A stretch of 64,000 nucleotides of DNA, taken from assembly GCF_029846275.1 (NCBI RefSeq), contig NZ_JARVWS010000001.1, positions 1,488,001 to 1,552,000 of the forward strand, written 5' to 3'. Positions 51,919-60,991 of this stretch are shown here, in pieces. A program made the position numbers and the translations under genes. The DNA is from Nocardioides sp. CER19. GTDB taxonomy: Bacteria; Actinomycetota; Actinomycetes; Propionibacteriales; Nocardioidaceae. The notes beneath the pieces were generated by a model. It worked only from the letters and a program-made list of their open reading frames with translations. It ran no database searches and had not been told where the DNA came from. Every line of letters begins with the position of its first letter. Position 1 is the first letter of the stretch.

Positions 51919-52755
51919 GTGCACGAGCCGACCCCAGAGCCGATCCCCGCCGGCGACGTCGACGCCCCCATCGGCATCTTCGACTCCGGTTTCGGTGGGC
52001 TCACCGTCGCCCGGTCGGTCATCGACCAGCTCCCGCACGAGTCGGTCCTCTACGTCGGCGACACCGCCCGGGCGCCGTACGGCCCGAAGCCGATCGCCGA
52101 GGTGAGGGAGTATGCGCTCGAGTGCCTCGACCACCTCGTCGACCAAGGCGTCAAGGCGCTCGTCATCGCCTGCAACGCGGCCAGCTCGGCGACGCTGCGG
52201 GACGCACGCCAGCGCTACTCGGTGCCGGTCGTCGAGGTGATCGTCCCGGCGACCCGCCGGGCCGTCGCGGCCAGCCGCACCGGCCGCATCGGCGTGATCA
52301 GCACACAGGCGACCGCGCAGTCGATGTCCTACGACGACGCGTTCGCGGCCGCGCCCCACGTCCAGCTGCACACGCGGATCTGCCCGCGGTTCGTCCCGTT
52401 CGTCGAGGCCGGCATCACGAGCGGCGACGAGCTGCTCGAGGCGGCGCACGACTACCTCGACCCGCTCATCAGCGCGGGGATCGACACCCTGATCCTGGGC
52501 TGCACCCACTACCCGCTCCTCACCGGCGTCATCTCCTACGTCATGGGCGACAACGTGACCCTGGTCAGCAGCGCCGAGGAGTGCGCCAAGGACGTCTACC
52601 GCACGCTCACCGAGCGCGACCTCCTCCGACCGTCCGGCGAGCCCACCTACACGTTCCTCACCACCGGCCACCCGGAGGCGTTCGAGACGATCGGTCGCCG
52701 CTTCCTCGGGCCGGAGCTCGCGGCCGCCCGGCAGTTCGTCGGAGGACTCGCATGA
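51919..52755 (+). CDS. murI: Glutamate racemase MurI
   Basis: 278 residues providing D-glutamate for peptidoglycan. [17 protein letters not shown] is the N-terminal signature; the two catalytic cysteines lie in [11 protein letters not shown] and [13 protein letters not shown] start follows TAGCCT by 6 bases (leaderless). Its stop overlaps the ATG of the MBL-fold gene, as in mycobacteria. Confidence 0.95.
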   Translation: MHEPTPEPIPAGDVDAPIGIFDSGFGGLTVARSVIDQLPHESVLYVGDTARAPYGPKPIAEVREYALECLDHLVDQGVKALVIACNAASSATLRDARQRYSVPVVEVIVPATRRAVAASRTGRIGVISTQATAQSMSYDDAFAAAPHVQLHTRICPRFVPFVEAGITSGDELLEAAHDYLDPLISAGIDTLILGCTHYPLLTGVISYVMGDNVTLVSSAEECAKDVYRTLTERDLLRPSGEPTYTFLTTGHPEAFETIGRRFLGPELAAARQFVGGLA

Positions 52756-53555
52756 CCCCGCCGACCGCCGACGCGGCCCTGACCCTGACGATCGTGGGCT
52801 GCTCGGGGTCCTACCCGGGCCCCGAGTCCGCGGCGAGCTGCTACCTCGTCGAGGCCGACGGCAGCGACGGCCAGGGCGGGCGACGGACCTGGCGCATCCT
52901 GCTCGACCTCGGCAACGGAGCGCTGGGCGCCCTTCAGCGGTACGTCGACCCGCTGTCGATCGACGCGGTGCTCCTGTCGCACCTGCACGCCGACCACTGC
53001 ATCGACATGACGTCCTACTACGTGCTGCGCAGGTACCACCCCAGCGGTCACCAGCCGCCGATCCCGGTGTGGGGACCGAAGGGGACGGCGCGCCGGCTCG
53101 CACGGGCCTACGACCTGCCGCGCAAGCCCGGCATGCAGGAGGAGTTCGAGTTCCACCAGCTGCGCGGCGGCTTCGAGGTCGGCCCGTTCCGGATCACTCC
53201 GGTCGAGGTCGACCATCCGGTGCCGGCGTACGCCTTCCGGATCGAGGTGGCCGGAACCGTGCTGGCCTACACCGGTGACACCGGCCCGACCGACGCGCTG
53301 CTCGACCTCGCCCGCGACGTCGACCTGCTGCTCGCCGAGGCCTCGTTCCGCCACGGCGACGACAATCCCGAGAGCCTGCACCTCACCGGCGTGCAGGCAG
53401 GTGAGGTCGCCGCGAAGGCCGGCGCGAAGCGGCTGGTCCTCACGCACATCCCGCCGTGGCACGACAGCGCGACGATGCTCGCCGAGGCCGGCACCGCCTA
53501 CGACGGTCCGGCCGAGCTGGCGGTCGCGGGGGCCGTCTACCCCCTGCCCGGCTGA
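52752..53555 (+). CDS. MBL-fold hydrolase, Rv1339-type cAMP phosphodiesterase
   Basis: 267-residue metallo-beta-lactamase-fold enzyme. Metal ligands in [13 protein letters not shown] (HxHxDH), [12 protein letters not shown] (D) and [10 protein letters not shown] (H). The gene order murI - this gene - rph matches M. tuberculosis, where the corresponding Rv1339 has been reported as an atypical class II cAMP phosphodiesterase. The same activity is inferred here. Translationally coupled to murI (ATGA). Confidence 0.85.
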   Translation: MTPPTADAALTLTIVGCSGSYPGPESAASCYLVEADGSDGQGGRRTWRILLDLGNGALGALQRYVDPLSIDAVLLSHLHADHCIDMTSYYVLRRYHPSGHQPPIPVWGPKGTARRLARAYDLPRKPGMQEEFEFHQLRGGFEVGPFRITPVEVDHPVPAYAFRIEVAGTVLAYTGDTGPTDALLDLARDVDLLLAEASFRHGDDNPESLHLTGVQAGEVAAKAGAKRLVLTHIPPWHDSATMLAEAGTAYDGPAELAVAGAVYPLPG

Positions 53556-53641
53556 GGCCGGCTTGTGGAGGACCTGCGCGGATTCGGCCCACGCGGGGGT
53601 GTCCCGATGCATCGACGCCGTGGGTCTGTCAGGGTGGGCGC

Positions 53642-54577
53642 ATGATCAAGGTCGAAGGACTGACGCGGAAGTACGGCTCGTTCACGGCCGTCGACGACGT
53701 GAGCTTCACCTGCCAGCCCGGTCGGGTCACCGGCTTCCTGGGGCCCAACGGTGCCGGGAAGACGACGACGATGCGGGTCATGGTGGGGCTGACGCCGGCG
53801 ACGAAGGGCCAGGTGACCATCGGCGGCCTGCGCTACCACGACATCCCCAACCCCGGCCGGCACGTCGGAGTCCTGCTCGACGCCTCGGCCCAGCACGGCG
53901 GCCGCACCGGCCGTGAGGTGCTCACCATCGGCGCGATGACGATGGGCCTGCCGGACTCGCGCGTCGACGAGATGCTCGACCTGGTCTCGCTGACGGCGTC
54001 TGAGGCTAAGCGCCGCCTCCGCCACTACTCGCTCGGCATGAAGCAGCGTCTCGGCATCGCCCACGCGCTGCTCGGCGATCCGCAGGTCCTGATCCTGGAC
54101 GAGCCGGCCAACGGCCTCGACCCGGCCGGCATCCGGTGGATGCGCGGCCTGCTCAAGTCCTACGCCGACCGCGGCGGCACGGTTCTGCTGTCCAGCCACC
54201 TCCTGCACGAGGTGGAGCAGATCGCCGACGAGATGATCCTCATCGGCCGCGGCAAGATCGTCGCCCAGGGCGACCGCGCGTCGCTGCTCGCCGGCGCCGG
54301 CCCGGCGCAGACGCTCGTGACCTCGCTCGACAACGAGGTCCTCTCGACGGCCCTGAAGGAGGCCGGCCACGTCGTCGAGTCCGCGGGCCAGGGCCTGTGC
54401 GTCCACGCCCCGGCCGTCGAGGTCGGTCGCGCCGCCCTGTCCGCGCAGGTGGTCCTCACCGACCTGCGCGACGGCGGCGCCGGCCTCGAGGACCTGTTCC
54501 TCCAGCTCACCGCCGACACCCAGCGCGAGACACCGCCCGACCTCGCCGCTCCGACCCCCGGAGGGACGATCGCATGA
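53642..54577 (+). CDS. ABC transporter ATP-binding protein (drug/ABC-2 type)
   Basis: 311 residues. Walker A GPNGAGKTTT, signature YSLGMKQRLGIA, Walker B VLILDEPANGLDP, switch LSSHLLHEVEQ; the last 100 residues form the accessory region typical of ABC-2 exporters. It forms a complex with the permease encoded next (4-base overlap). The ATG lies 6 bases after CAGGGT. Absent from the mycobacterial cluster, so it was inserted between the MBL gene and rph. Substrate unknown. Confidence 0.9.
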   Translation: MIKVEGLTRKYGSFTAVDDVSFTCQPGRVTGFLGPNGAGKTTTMRVMVGLTPATKGQVTIGGLRYHDIPNPGRHVGVLLDASAQHGGRTGREVLTIGAMTMGLPDSRVDEMLDLVSLTASEAKRRLRHYSLGMKQRLGIAHALLGDPQVLILDEPANGLDPAGIRWMRGLLKSYADRGGTVLLSSHLLHEVEQIADEMILIGRGKIVAQGDRASLLAGAGPAQTLVTSLDNEVLSTALKEAGHVVESAGQGLCVHAPAVEVGRAALSAQVVLTDLRDGGAGLEDLFLQLTADTQRETPPDLAAPTPGGTIA

Positions 54578-55389
54578 CCACCGCACCCGCCATCCACCTC
54601 GACGTCACCAACACGGACCCGGTTCCGCTCAGCCGTCTCCTCCGGGTGGAGTTCCGGAAGTCCTACGACACCCGGGCCGGCTTCTGGCTGCTCTTCTCCA
54701 TCGGCGTGATCACGCTGATCGCCGAGGTCATCACCCTCATCGTCGCGATCACGCAGGACCTCGACAACGTCAGCCTCGGCACCTTCACGGCGGTCGCCGC
54801 GGTCGTGACGTCGTTCCTGCTGCCCGTGCTGGCGATCATGCTGGTCACGACCGAGTGGACCCAGCGCTCGGCGATGGTGACCTTCAGCCTCGAGTCGCGC
54901 CGCTCCCGCGTGGTGTGGAGCAAGCTGCTCGTGGCCTTCGTGCTGAGCCTCGCCTCGGTGGTCTTCGCCATCGTCGTCGGCGTGGTCTGCAACGCCATCT
55001 TCGCCGCCGCGGGCGGCACGACCGAGTGGTGGAACCAGGACGTCCGTGACGGCGTCATCGGGTTCGTGATCTCGCAGAGCCTCGGCATGCTGGTCGGGTT
55101 CGCGTTCGCCGCTCTGTTCCTCAACACGGCGGCCGCGATCGTCGTCTACTTCGCGTTCTCGTTCATCGTCCCGACGCTCTTCGAGGTCGGTACCGCCGTC
55201 TTCGGCGAGCACAGCTGGTTCGCCGACCTGCGCAAGTGGATCGACTTCAACACAGCCCAGAACAAGCTCTTCGAGCTCTCCACGATGAGCGGCGCCGACT
55301 GGGCCCACCTGGTGGTCTCCTCGCTCATCTGGGTGGGGATCCCGCTCGTCTTCGGTCTGCGCCGGATCCTCCGGGCCGAGGTGAAGTAG
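54574..55389 (+). CDS. ABC-2 type transporter permease
   Basis: 271-residue integral membrane protein with six predicted TM helices: cytoplasmic start [22 protein letters not shown], then helices at about 32-50, 66-90, 113-140, 156-185, 190-208 and 243-258. Partner of the ATPase just upstream (ATGA overlap). Likely exports a drug, lipid or peptide; nothing nearby shows which. Confidence 0.87.
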   Translation: MTTAPAIHLDVTNTDPVPLSRLLRVEFRKSYDTRAGFWLLFSIGVITLIAEVITLIVAITQDLDNVSLGTFTAVAAVVTSFLLPVLAIMLVTTEWTQRSAMVTFSLESRRSRVVWSKLLVAFVLSLASVVFAIVVGVVCNAIFAAAGGTTEWWNQDVRDGVIGFVISQSLGMLVGFAFAALFLNTAAAIVVYFAFSFIVPTLFEVGTAVFGEHSWFADLRKWIDFNTAQNKLFELSTMSGADWAHLVVSSLIWVGIPLVFGLRRILRAEVK

Positions 55390-55463
55390 GCCCGGGCGGC
55401 AGCAGACCCGGGGGGCTGGAGGGGCAGGCAGCCCGGTGGCCCGCTGCCGATAGGGTCGGCGTC

Positions 55464-56198
55464 ATGACGAGCACCCCTGCTGGCCGCGCGGACGGCCGCG
55501 CCGACGACGAGCTGCGCCCGATCAAGATCACCCGCAACTGGCTCGACCACGCCGCCGGCTCGGTGCTCGTGGAGTTCGGTCGCACGCGCGTGCTCTGCGC
55601 CGCCTCCGCCTCCGAGGGCGTGCCGCGCTGGCGGAAGGGCTCGGGCCTGGGCTGGGTCACCGCCGAGTACGCGATGCTCCCCGCTTCGACCAACACCCGC
55701 TCGGAGCGCGAGTCGGTGAAGGGCCGCATCGGCGGCCGCACCCACGAGATCTCCCGCCTCATCGGCCGCTCGCTCCGCGCCGTCATCGACTACCAAGCGC
55801 TCGGCGAGAACACCATCCAGCTCGACTGTGACGTGCTGCAGGCCGACGGCGGCACCCGCACCGCCTCCATCACCGGCGCGTACGTCGCCCTGGCCGACGC
55901 GGTCGCGCACCTGAAGTCGATCGGCGCGCTGACCGGCGACCCGCTCACCGGCTCGGTGGCCGCCGTCTCGGTCGGCATCATCGACGGCGTCCCGCGGCTC
56001 GACCTGCCCTACGAGGAGGACGTCCGCGCGGAGACGGACATGAACATCGTGATGACCGGCGACGGCAAGTTCGTCGAGGTCCAGGGCACCGCCGAGGGCG
56101 TCGCCTTCGACCGTGCCGAGCTCGACGCGCTGCTGGCGCTGGGGGAGAAGGGCTGCGCCGACCTGACCCGCCTGCAGCAGGAGGCGCTGGCGCGGTGA
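55464..56198 (+). CDS. rph: Ribonuclease PH
   Basis: 244-residue phosphorolytic 3'-5' exoribonuclease that trims tRNA precursors. Typical segments are [54 protein letters not shown] and [23 protein letters not shown]. The ATG at 55464 follows TAGGGT by 7 bases. It overlaps rdgB by four bases (GTGA). Confidence 0.96.
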   Translation: MTSTPAGRADGRADDELRPIKITRNWLDHAAGSVLVEFGRTRVLCAASASEGVPRWRKGSGLGWVTAEYAMLPASTNTRSERESVKGRIGGRTHEISRLIGRSLRAVIDYQALGENTIQLDCDVLQADGGTRTASITGAYVALADAVAHLKSIGALTGDPLTGSVAAVSVGIIDGVPRLDLPYEEDVRAETDMNIVMTGDGKFVEVQGTAEGVAFDRAELDALLALGEKGCADLTRLQQEALAR

Positions 56199-56800
56199 CG
56201 CAGGTGTTCGTGGCGTCGCGCAACGCCAAGAAGATCCAGGAGATGGAGCGGATCCTCGCCCCGCTCGTGCCGGGCGTGACCGTCGTCGGCCTCGACGACG
56301 TCGCGTTCTACGAGGAGCCGGTCGAGGACGCGCCCACCTTCGAGGGCAACGCGCTCATCAAGGCACGGGCCGGCTTCCTCGCGACCGGGCTCCCGTCGGT
56401 GGCCGATGACTCGGGGCTGTGCGTCGACGCCCTCAACGGGATGCCGGGTGTGCTCTCGGCGCGCTGGAGCGGCCCGCCGAAGTCCGACGACCGCAACAAC
56501 CGGCTGCTGCTCGACCAGCTGGCCGACGTACCCGACGCGCGTCGAGACGCCCACTTCGCCTGCGCGGTCGCGTTCGTGCACGCGGACGGCGAGGTCGTCG
56601 TCGAGGGGCGCATGGACGGCCGGGTGATCCGCGAGGTGCGGGGGAGCGGCGGCTTCGGATACGACGTCCTCTTCGAGGCCTCCGACCGCCCCGGCCTCAC
56701 CACCGCGGAGCTCCCACGCGAGGACAAGGACGCCATCTCCCACCGCGGCAAGGCGCTGCGCGAGATCGGGCCCCGGATCGCCGAGGCACTCGCACCCTGA
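56195..56800 (+). CDS. rdgB: XTP/dITP pyrophosphatase (RdgB/HAM1)
   Basis: 201 residues. It removes non-canonical purine nucleotides. [52 protein letters not shown] and [12 protein letters not shown] are the family motifs. GTG start overlapping the rph stop; its own stop shares one base with the start of the next gene (TGATG), so three genes are translationally coupled. Confidence 0.96.
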   Translation: MTQVFVASRNAKKIQEMERILAPLVPGVTVVGLDDVAFYEEPVEDAPTFEGNALIKARAGFLATGLPSVADDSGLCVDALNGMPGVLSARWSGPPKSDDRNNRLLLDQLADVPDARRDAHFACAVAFVHADGEVVVEGRMDGRVIREVRGSGGFGYDVLFEASDRPGLTTAELPREDKDAISHRGKALREIGPRIAEALAP

Positions 56801-57546
56801 TGGATCCCGAGCACCGGCAGCACCGCTCGCGCGTGCGGCTGGAGTGGGGGCCGGTCGGCGCGGAGGCACTCGCGCCGGTCGACGTCGCCGTCGTGGTCGA
56901 CGTGCTGTCGTTCACGACGACGCTCACCGTCGCGGTCGAGCGCGGCATCGAGGTCTTCCCCTTCCTCTGGCGTGACGAGCGGGCGGCCGCGTTCGCCGCG
57001 GAGCGCGACGCCGTCCTCGCGGAGCAGCGGCAGGACGCGGGGGGCGCAGCGGGTGCAGCGGGCGTGAGCCTCTCGCCGGCCTCGGTCGCCGCCGCCGAGG
57101 GAGTACGCCGGCTCGTGCTGCCCTCCCCGAACGGCTCGACCATCAGCACGCTGCTGGCCGGCTCCGGCGCGACCGTGGTCGGGGCGTGCCTGCGCAACCG
57201 TTCCGCCGTGGCCGCCTGGCTCGTGCCCCGCGTGACCGCCGGTGCCGCAGTGGCGGTCGTCCCCGCCGGCGAGCGGTGGCCCGACGGCTCCCTGCGCCCG
57301 GCGGTCGAGGACCTGTGGGGTGCCGGGGCGGTGCTGGACGCGCTCGGCTCCGCGGACCTCAGCGCGGAGGCGTCGGCGGCCGTCGCCGCGTTCCGCGCCG
57401 CGGCCCTGCCGGACGCGCTCGTCGCGTGCTCGTCCGGCCGCGAGCTCGCCGCGAAGGGCTTCGGCGCCGACGTCGACATCGCGGCCGAGGTCGACGCGTC
57501 GACGGCGGTGCCGGTGCTGCGCGACGGCGTGTTCGTCGCGGGCTGA
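56800..57546 (+). CDS. 2-phosphosulfolactate phosphatase family (ComB) protein
   Basis: 248 residues with ComB-family features: VDVAVVVDVLSFTTTLTVAVERG, VLPSPNGSTISTLL, VGACLRNRSAVAAWL and the C-terminal DVDIAAEVDAS..VP.L..GVF. In methanogens ComB acts in coenzyme M synthesis, which actinobacteria lack, so the real substrate here is unknown. It is the last gene of the coupled rph-rdgB-comB set. Confidence 0.82.
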   Translation: MDPEHRQHRSRVRLEWGPVGAEALAPVDVAVVVDVLSFTTTLTVAVERGIEVFPFLWRDERAAAFAAERDAVLAEQRQDAGGAAGAAGVSLSPASVAAAEGVRRLVLPSPNGSTISTLLAGSGATVVGACLRNRSAVAAWLVPRVTAGAAVAVVPAGERWPDGSLRPAVEDLWGAGAVLDALGSADLSAEASAAVAAFRAAALPDALVACSSGRELAAKGFGADVDIAAEVDASTAVPVLRDGVFVAG

Positions 57547-57559
57547 CAGGATCCTGCTC

Positions 57560-57793
57560 GTGGACGACGACGTGCTGCGGACCGCCCGGCCGGCCGATGT
57601 CGAGCAGCTGCTCGTGCTCTGGGCGGTGGCGGCGGAGAACGACTCCCGGCCGACCGACAGCGCGAGCGACGCGGAGGCGCTCCCCGCGCGTGATCCCGAC
57701 GCGTGCCTCGTCGTCGAGCGCGAGGGACGGATCGTCGGCACGGTCATCGCCGGCTGGGACGGCTGGCGCGCGCCCACCCCTGACGCCTCGTAG
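57560..57793 (+). pseudogene. Truncated GNAT N-acetyltransferase
   Basis: The 77-residue frame from a GTG at 57560 reads like the N-terminal half of a RimI-like acetyltransferase: RTARPADVEQLLVLW, then CLVVEREGRIVGTVIAGWDGWR. In intact homologues this strand is followed by the acetyl-CoA-binding region (V.P..R..GIG..L), but here it runs into APTPDAS and a stop. I see no continuation in other frames before 57843. A CAGGAT hexamer 7 bases before the start shows that the promoter remains. Likely a decayed gene. Confidence 0.65.
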
Positions 57794-57819
57794 GCGGAGT
57801 GGCGCCGTTGGGTGCGGCC

Positions 57820-57839
57820 GGTCGGCTGAGACGCCGACC
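57820..57839. terminator. Hairpin between converging genes
   Basis: 7-bp stem GGTCGGC (57820-57826) with GCCGACC (57833-57839), loop TGAGAC, just before the converging CMD-protein stop at 57843. Confidence 0.55.
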
Positions 57840-57842
57840 TGC

Positions 57843-58445
57843 TCAGGCCGGCGTCCGAGGGGCGCCGACGGGCCGCCCGACGACCATCCCGTCCAGAAGC
57901 TCAGGCGGGAAGGAGGCGGCCGTCTCGGCGTCCAGCTGGGCGCCGAGCCCGTCGAGCACGCGGGTGAAGAACGACCGGGCCGCCGCGGCGTAGACGACGT
58001 CGGCGACGTCGGCGTCCGACAGGCCGACCGCACGCAGCGCGTCGACGTCCGCCTGCTCGACCGAGGCCGCGTCCGTGGCGACCTTGCCGGCGAACGCGTA
58101 GACGGCGCGGTCCTGCTCCGAGAGGGTGGCGCCGCTCGGGTCCTCGGCGAGCGTCCGCAGCGTCTGCTCGTCGCCGCAGACGTCGCGCAGGAACATCGAG
58201 TGCGCGGCCGTGCAGTAGGTGGAGCGCAGCGCCCGGGCCGCCGCGATCGTGGCGAGCTCGAAGCGGCGCCTGTCCATCCCTCGGCGGATGGTGCCGTTGA
58301 GCGTGTTCCAGGCCTCCGCGACCTCGGGCCGGGGGCCGAAGGCGCCGGCGTAGTCGGGCAGGAAGCCCCAGCCGGCGCGCTGGTGCTCGTAGTAGTCGGC
58401 CAGGTCGCCGGTGGCGGCCGACTCGGGGACGGTCTCGATGAACAT
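57843..58445 (-). CDS. Carboxymuconolactone decarboxylase/AhpD-like protein
   Basis: 200-residue all-helical CMD-domain protein. The active-site helix reads LRSTYCTAAHSMFL; AhpD-type peroxidase adaptors have CxxC plus a downstream histidine, but only the first cysteine and the histidine are here (C-T-A-A-H), so disulfide redox chemistry is doubtful. Related peroxidase-like CMD proteins are common in actinobacteria. The ATG lies 6 bases after CAGACT on the minus strand. Confidence 0.8.
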   Translation of the reverse strand: MFIETVPESAATGDLADYYEHQRAGWGFLPDYAGAFGPRPEVAEAWNTLNGTIRRGMDRRRFELATIAAARALRSTYCTAAHSMFLRDVCGDEQTLRTLAEDPSGATLSEQDRAVYAFAGKVATDAASVEQADVDALRAVGLSDADVADVVYAAAARSFFTRVLDGLGAQLDAETAASFPPELLDGMVVGRPVGAPRTPA

Positions 58446-58496
58446 GGAGGCAGTCTGCGCCTCGGAGGGACCACTCGTCCGCCGGCGACGGGCCGC

Positions 58497-59204
58497 TTAC
58501 CTCGTTCGGGTGGTGTCAGGGCTCTCCCAGACCGCCGCGTCGTGGGCGAACACGACCCGTCGCGGGTCGAAGGCCAGCAGCCGGTCCATCCACGCCGGCG
58601 CGACCGGCAGCGGGCCCGCGTGGCCGAGCGTGGTCGCCCGCGCGGCGAGCGCGTCGGCGCTCCAGGCGGACGCGGTGTCGTGCGACTGCCCGGCGAGCAC
58701 GACGGTCCCGTCGGGTCCGACCACGACGAGCGACTGGTGCCCGTCGACGTGTCCGGGCGTCGGGATCACGTGGACGCCCCGCAGCGGCTCTGCCTCGCCG
58801 TCGAGTGCCTGGTAGTTGCTGCCCTGGTGGTCGAGCAGCTCCGGGAACGTGTAGTCGCCCGCCCGGGCGACCGACAGCTCGGCGCGCTGGGCCAGGATCG
58901 GCGTCCCGCCGACGAGCGGGTTGCCGCCGCAGTGGTCGAAGTGGAGGTGGCAGTTGACCACCAGGGTGAGGTCGTCGAGCGACGCGCCGGCCGTCGCCAG
59001 GGCGGCCTGGAGCGGAACGCGGCGGGGCTGGTACCACCGCTCGGTCTCCTCGTCCCCGGCGCCGATGCCGGTGTCGAGCAGGACCAGCCCGTCCGGGTGG
59101 CGGACGAGGTAGCCGTAGACGCCCTCGACCCGCGGAGCACCTGTCCCCGTCTCCTCGGCCGGGCGGACGAAGCTCCCGAGCAGCAGCCGCTCGACGGTGG
59201 TCAC
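58497..59204 (-). CDS. MBL-fold lactonase-like hydrolase
   Basis: 235 residues from a GTG at 59204. Metal-binding motif VVNCHLHFDHCGGNP (HxHxDH), PTPGHVDGHQ (H) and a later aspartate region in LAGQSHDTASAW, as in AHL-lactonase-type MBL enzymes. LVLLDTGIGAGDEE near the start also fits. The substrate could be a lactone or other ester. The start overlaps the stop of the YrdB-like membrane protein gene (GTGA). Confidence 0.85.
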   Translation of the reverse strand: MTTVERLLLGSFVRPAEETGTGAPRVEGVYGYLVRHPDGLVLLDTGIGAGDEETERWYQPRRVPLQAALATAGASLDDLTLVVNCHLHFDHCGGNPLVGGTPILAQRAELSVARAGDYTFPELLDHQGSNYQALDGEAEPLRGVHVIPTPGHVDGHQSLVVVGPDGTVVLAGQSHDTASAWSADALAARATTLGHAGPLPVAPAWMDRLLAFDPRRVVFAHDAAVWESPDTTRTR

Positions 59205-59554
59205 GAGCCGGCGACATCCTCGGCGGCGGCGCGCACGAACCTGAGCTGGGCGAGCCCGTTGACCACGACGGAGAAGAGGAGCAGGGCGACGGCCAGGGTC
59301 TCGTGACCGACCGCCCACAGGCCCAGCGCGGCGAGCCCGAAGACGAGCACCTTCACGACCGGACGCACGACCGGGCCGCCGTACCTGGCCTTGGGCGACG
59401 CGAAGAGGAACCACACCACGACGACGAGCAGCGGCAGCAGCCAGACGAACAGCCACGGCGCCGGCATCGCCCACCCGACGACGCCGGCGGCCGCACAGGC
59501 CAGCAGCTCGTCGACGAACACGAGGCCCAGCACGATCCAGGCGAAAGCGGTCAC
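59201..59554 (-). CDS. YrdB/DUF2568-like small membrane protein
   Basis: 117 residues with four predicted TM helices (about 4-27, 32-50, 67-83, 87-103). FLFASPKARYGGPVVRPVVK in the loop is characteristic of the YrdB (DUF2568) family, whose function is unknown. GTG start at 59554, 14 bases from the divergent esterase start. Coupled to the MBL hydrolase gene downstream. Confidence 0.75.
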   Translation of the reverse strand: MTAFAWIVLGLVFVDELLACAAAGVVGWAMPAPWLFVWLLPLLVVVVWFLFASPKARYGGPVVRPVVKVLVFGLAALGLWAVGHETLAVALLLFSVVVNGLAQLRFVRAAAEDVAGS

Positions 59555-59568
59555 GGCAGGATGCTCCC

Positions 59569-60453
59569 ATGACCCTCTTCCGGCAGGCAGCAGCCGCGGT
59601 CGCGAACTACCAGCACGAGCCCAAGGTCTGGGAGGTGCCCGTCGCCGACCAGCGGGCCGCGTCCCGGCTGCAGGCGGCCCGCGAGCCCAAGGAGGAGGTC
59701 GCCGACGTCACGGACCTGGACGCCGACGGCGTGCCCTGCCGGCTCTACCAGCCGGGCGACCGGACCTGGCCGGGCGGGAACGGCCTCGTCGTCCACTTCC
59801 ACGGCGGCGGCTTCGTCTTCAACGACGTCGAGGTCCACGACGCGGTGTGCCGGCGCTTCGCCAACCGGGCCGGCCTGGCGGTGCTGAGCGTCGACTACCG
59901 CCGGCCACCGGAACAACGCTTCCCGGCCGCCGTGGAGGACGTCGACACGGTCGTGGGCTGGCTGCAGCGGCAGGACCGCGACCCGCAGCACCGGACGTTC
60001 GTGCACGGCGACAGCGCCGGCGGCAACCTGGCCCTGGTCGCCGCGTTGCGCCACCCGGGCGTCTTCGACGCGGTCGCGCTCGTCTACCCGTTCCTCGACC
60101 CGTCGCAGGCGTTCGACTCCCACGACACCGCCGCCGACGGCTTCGACCGGGCGGAGGCGGCCTGGTACTGGGAGCAGTACGCCGCCTCGCCGGCCGACTA
60201 CACGAACCCTGACCTGGCGCCGCTGCTGAGCGACCGCCTGCACACCCTGCCGCCGACCCTCGTCGTCACTGCCGAGCACGACCCGCTGCGCGACGAGGGG
60301 GAGGAGCTGGCCCGCCGGCTCGACGCCGCCGGCGTCGAGGTGACCGCCACCCGCTACCTCGGCCAGACCCACGGCTTCTGGCGCCACGACGCCTTCACGA
60401 GCGCCGACCGTCTTCTCCGGCAGGTCTCGGGCTTCCTCGCCTCCTACGCCTGA
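59569..60453 (+). CDS. HSL-family alpha/beta-hydrolase (esterase)
   Basis: 294-residue esterase of the hormone-sensitive-lipase family: oxyanion motif VVHFHGGGFVFND, nucleophile GDSAGGNLAL, acid AEHDPLRDEG and histidine QTHGFWRH. It probably acts on short-chain esters. The ATG follows CAGGAT by 6 bases. It lies just upstream of rpiB; mycobacteria likewise have a lipase gene (lipP) near nei and rpiB, although of another type. Confidence 0.9.
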   Translation: MTLFRQAAAAVANYQHEPKVWEVPVADQRAASRLQAAREPKEEVADVTDLDADGVPCRLYQPGDRTWPGGNGLVVHFHGGGFVFNDVEVHDAVCRRFANRAGLAVLSVDYRRPPEQRFPAAVEDVDTVVGWLQRQDRDPQHRTFVHGDSAGGNLALVAALRHPGVFDAVALVYPFLDPSQAFDSHDTAADGFDRAEAAWYWEQYAASPADYTNPDLAPLLSDRLHTLPPTLVVTAEHDPLRDEGEELARRLDAAGVEVTATRYLGQTHGFWRHDAFTSADRLLRQVSGFLASYA

Positions 60454-60465
60454 GACAATGGGCCC

Positions 60466-60984
60466 ATGCGCGTGCACCTCGGCTGCGACCACGCAGGCCT
60501 GGACCTCAAGAGCCACCTGACCACCCGCCTCACCGAGCTCGGATACGAGGTCGTCGACCACGGGCCGTTCGTCTATGACGCCCTCGACGACTACCCCGTC
60601 TTCTGCATCCGGGCCGCCGAGGCGGTCGCCCGCGAGCGTGAGCAGGGCCTCGACAGCCTCGGCGTCGTCATCGGGGGAAGCGGCAACGGCGAGCAGATGG
60701 CCGCCAACAAGGTGACCGGGATCCGCTGCGCCCTCGTCCACTCCGACGAGACCGCGAGGCTCGGCCGTGAGCACAACGACGCGCAGGTCGTGGCCGTCGG
60801 CGGCCGCATGCACAGCATCGAGGACATGACCCGCTTCGTGGAGATCTTCCTCGCCGAGCCGTTCAGCAACGAGGAGCGACACGTGCGCCGGATCCGCCAG
60901 CTCGACGTCTACGACCGGACCGGCCAGCGGCCGCCCCTGCCCGAGTCGGCGAAGGGCCTCGGCCCCACCGAGGACCAGGACTAG
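60466..60984 (+). CDS. rpiB: Ribose-5-phosphate isomerase B
   Basis: 172-residue RpiB/LacAB-type sugar isomerase interconverting ribose 5-phosphate and ribulose 5-phosphate. VHLGCDHAGLDLKSHL and GVVIGGSGNGEQMAANKVTGIRCAL hold the substrate-binding residues; at the position where some RpiB enzymes use cysteine the loop reads GSGNGE, like the mycobacterial type. The ATG lies 6 bases after GACAAT. nei follows after 7 bases. Confidence 0.93.
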   Translation: MRVHLGCDHAGLDLKSHLTTRLTELGYEVVDHGPFVYDALDDYPVFCIRAAEAVAREREQGLDSLGVVIGGSGNGEQMAANKVTGIRCALVHSDETARLGREHNDAQVVAVGGRMHSIEDMTRFVEIFLAEPFSNEERHVRRIRQLDVYDRTGQRPPLPESAKGLGPTEDQD

Positions 60985-60991
60985 TCGGAGG

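Noticed and set aside
56800-57546. Coenzyme M biosynthesis inferred from the ComB-like gene
   Set aside because: No other coenzyme M genes are present and actinobacteria do not make it by the archaeal route, so only the family name is kept.
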